Shown piece after piece: positions 62,765-64,000 of a stretch of 64,000 bases of DNA. The position numbers were made by a program, and so were the translations under genes. The notes beneath the pieces are model-generated. The model did no database searches. It worked only from the letters and a program-made list of their open reading frames with translations, and had not been told where the DNA came from. Numbering within the stretch: position 1 is the first letter of the stretch; each line of letters starts with the position of its first letter. The stretch is taken from the NCBI RefSeq assembly GCF_009866765.1, contig NZ_CP019431.1, forward strand, positions 1,612,001-1,676,000, given 5' to 3'. The DNA is from Pseudomonas sp. S35 (GTDB lineage: Bacteria; Pseudomonadota; Gammaproteobacteria; Pseudomonadales; Pseudomonadaceae).

Positions 62765-62810
62765 AAAAAACCACACCTGCGAATGAAAAATATTCTCAGG
62801 TGCGGTTTTT
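62765..62810. terminator. Hairpin between the anti-sigma gene and the receptor gene
   Basis: ACCTG/CAGGT-centred stem: AAAAAACCACACCTG on the left pairs with CAGGTGCGGTTTTT on the right around a 17-base loop, with A/T runs on both sides. It can terminate or attenuate the fecI-fecR transcript before the receptor gene. The loop carries GAGAATATTTTTCATT on the minus strand, partly like a Fur box. Confidence 0.75.
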
Positions 62811-62816
62811 ACCGAG

Positions 62817-63785
62817 TTACTTGCTCGACTCTATGCGCACGATGCCATCGGCGGATGCCACGGTTTTCACCGGTAGCAGGGCGGGCAGGGCATTGAGCAG
62901 GGCGTCGGGGTCATTCACATCAAGGTTGCCCGAGACAGTCAGGTGGGCCACCGCGTTGCTCACCTGCAACGGCGGCTGGGGGCGGTACAGGCTCAGTTCA
63001 TCGATCAGGCTGACCAGTTCGCGGTTGCGAAACGACAAGTGCCCGCTGCGCCAGTCGGCCACTTCCCCAGCCGTCAGGGTGTGTTGCTGCAAGGTGCCCT
63101 TGGCGTAGCTGTAGCTGGCCCGTTGCTGGGCGCCGAGCAGGGTGGCGGGGCTTTTTGCGTCCGGCTCGAAGGCCACCTGGCCGTGAGCGACACTGATCAC
63201 CAGTTGCTGCTGGCTGCGGCGTACATCGAAGCCCGTGCCGACGACGCGCACAGTGGCCTCGCCGGCCTGCACGAACAACGGCCGCTCCTTGTCGGCGGCC
63301 ACCTCGATGTACAACTGGCCCTTGTCCAGGTGCACGATGCGTTGATGCGCGGTGAAATCCACGCGCAGACGGGTGTTGGCATTCACATACAAGGTGCTGC
63401 CATCCGGCAGGTTCAAGGTGCGCATGCCCTTGGCCAGGGCGGCGACCTGGGTGTGATACAGCTCGCGGGGCGCGCCAAGGTGGGGAGCCAGCACGGCACA
63501 CAACAGCGCGGGGGCCACCGCCAAGGCAGGGCGCCACACCGACGGTTTGCGCTTGGGCAGCGCCACGGGTTTGTTCAGTTGCTGCAACTGCGCCAGGTCG
63601 GCCCACAGTTGTTCGAATTCAGCATAGGCGCGGGCATGCGCCGGTTCGGCCTGCCAGGCGGCAAAGGCCCGGCGGTCGGCGCGATCCGTTTCGTTGCGGT
63701 TGCGGGCAAACCAGCTGGCGGCCTGGGCGTCGATGGCGTCAGCGTCGTCGATATCCAGGTCGTCGGTGTCGCTCAGGCGGTTCAT
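62817..63785 (-). CDS. FecR-family anti-sigma factor
   Basis: 322 aa from ATG at 63785, overlapping the sigma factor stop (ATGA). N-terminal cytosolic sigma-binding region (ASWFARNRNETDRADRRAFA, then AWQAEPAHARAYAEFEQLW), one membrane helix about 83-100 (WRPALAVAPALLCAVLAP), periplasmic FecR domain (LNLPDGSTLYVNANTRLRV, then GTGFDVRRSQQQL). It holds the ECF sigma factor until the loaded TonB receptor signals through its STN domain. The upstream frame to 63830 lacks support. Confidence 0.93.
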   Translation of the reverse strand: MNRLSDTDDLDIDDADAIDAQAASWFARNRNETDRADRRAFAAWQAEPAHARAYAEFEQLWADLAQLQQLNKPVALPKRKPSVWRPALAVAPALLCAVLAPHLGAPRELYHTQVAALAKGMRTLNLPDGSTLYVNANTRLRVDFTAHQRIVHLDKGQLYIEVAADKERPLFVQAGEATVRVVGTGFDVRRSQQQLVISVAHGQVAFEPDAKSPATLLGAQQRASYSYAKGTLQQHTLTAGEVADWRSGHLSFRNRELVSLIDELSLYRPQPPLQVSNAVAHLTVSGNLDVNDPDALLNALPALLPVKTVASADGIVRIESSK

Positions 63786-64000
63786 TCTGGCTGCTCCGTG
63801 CCGGGTTCGGTGTGAAGGCGTCGCTTGCAATGCAGCAGGGCAAAAGCGATGTGCTTCTCCACCATGCTGATCGAAATGCCCATGCGTTCGGCGATCTGCG
63901 CCTGGTTCAGGCCTTCGAAGCGGTGCAGCATAAGGGCTTCTCGCCTGCGGGGCGAGAGTTCGGCGAGGACTTCTTTCAACTGTTCCAGGCGTTGCAAGCG
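63782..64000 (-). CDS. ECF sigma factor, FecI type (C-terminal part; start outside the window)
   Basis: The last 72 codons are visible, frame open to the window edge. Region 4 of sigma-70: LSPRRREALMLHRFEGLNQA, then QIAERMGISISMVEKHIAFA and LLHCKRRLH, which is the FecI/HasI type (ISISMVEKHI). Transcribed toward fecR with ATGA overlap. It should direct expression of the receptor gene. About 95 further residues are expected to the right of the window. Confidence 0.92.
   Translation of the reverse strand, partial: RLQRLEQLKEVLAELSPRRREALMLHRFEGLNQAQIAERMGISISMVEKHIAFALLHCKRRLHTEPGTEQPE

Overview
The window is chromosomal DNA of a fluorescent Pseudomonas, most likely the P. fluorescens group. 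The evidence is high GC with strong Pseudomonas codon use, a full protocatechuate (pca) gene set, an EmhABC/TtgABC-type RND pump with its TetR repressor and operator, olsBA, rapA, xenB, a FecIR-type iron module, and dispersed palindromes of the form TGTGGGAGGG...CCCTCCCACA. I see no prophage, insertion sequence, rRNA, tRNA or CRISPR array.

Layout. 1-12.3 kb: the first 539 residues of a bacterial tubulin-like GTPase (minus strand, cut by the window edge), a MHYT-GGDEF-EAL c-di-GMP protein, a YkgJ-type cysteine-cluster protein, an MFS transporter, rapA, a small unknown protein, and a lysR / ridA / class-V aminotransferase set. 12.4-15.0 kb: two very small genes, one of which (38 codons) looks like ccoM of cbb3 oxidase with an Anr box upstream, then pit and a 66-residue protein. 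15.6-26.2 kb: pcaR-pcaK-pcaIJF-pcaHG-pcaT-pcaBDC, encoding uptake of 4-hydroxybenzoate/protocatechuate and conversion to succinyl-CoA and acetyl-CoA, with paired CGATAATCG operators before pcaR and pcaI. 26.3-32.0 kb: a lipoprotein polysaccharide deacetylase, an OprD-family porin, and an HscC-type Hsp70 with its membrane J-protein. 32.2-38.9 kb: emhABC and divergent emhR. 39.1-41.7 kb: arsR-type regulator, a frameshifted MFS gene and xenB. 41.8-45.6 kb: acpH, olsBA and a divergent serine hydrolase pair, with back-to-back Pho boxes between olsB and the hydrolase. 45.6-47.7 kb: an orphan type VI secretion PAAR effector with a probable membrane immunity protein and a small leading gene. 48.3-50 kb: a YceI protein and a phospholipase D-type synthase. 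50-57.8 kb: a subtilisin autotransporter, bglX, and lemA with two TPM-domain genes. 57.9-60 kb: a methyltransferase and an EamA exporter. 60.1-64 kb: a TonB receptor with signalling domain, its FecR anti-sigma factor and the end of a FecI sigma factor (cut by the window edge).

The points most worth following up are the tubulin-like gene at the left edge, the PAAR toxin/immunity set, the Anr-box ccoM gene, the divergent Pho boxes, the three-copy operator upstream of the ArsR-type regulator, the frameshifted efflux gene, and the J-protein lacking the His of HPD.
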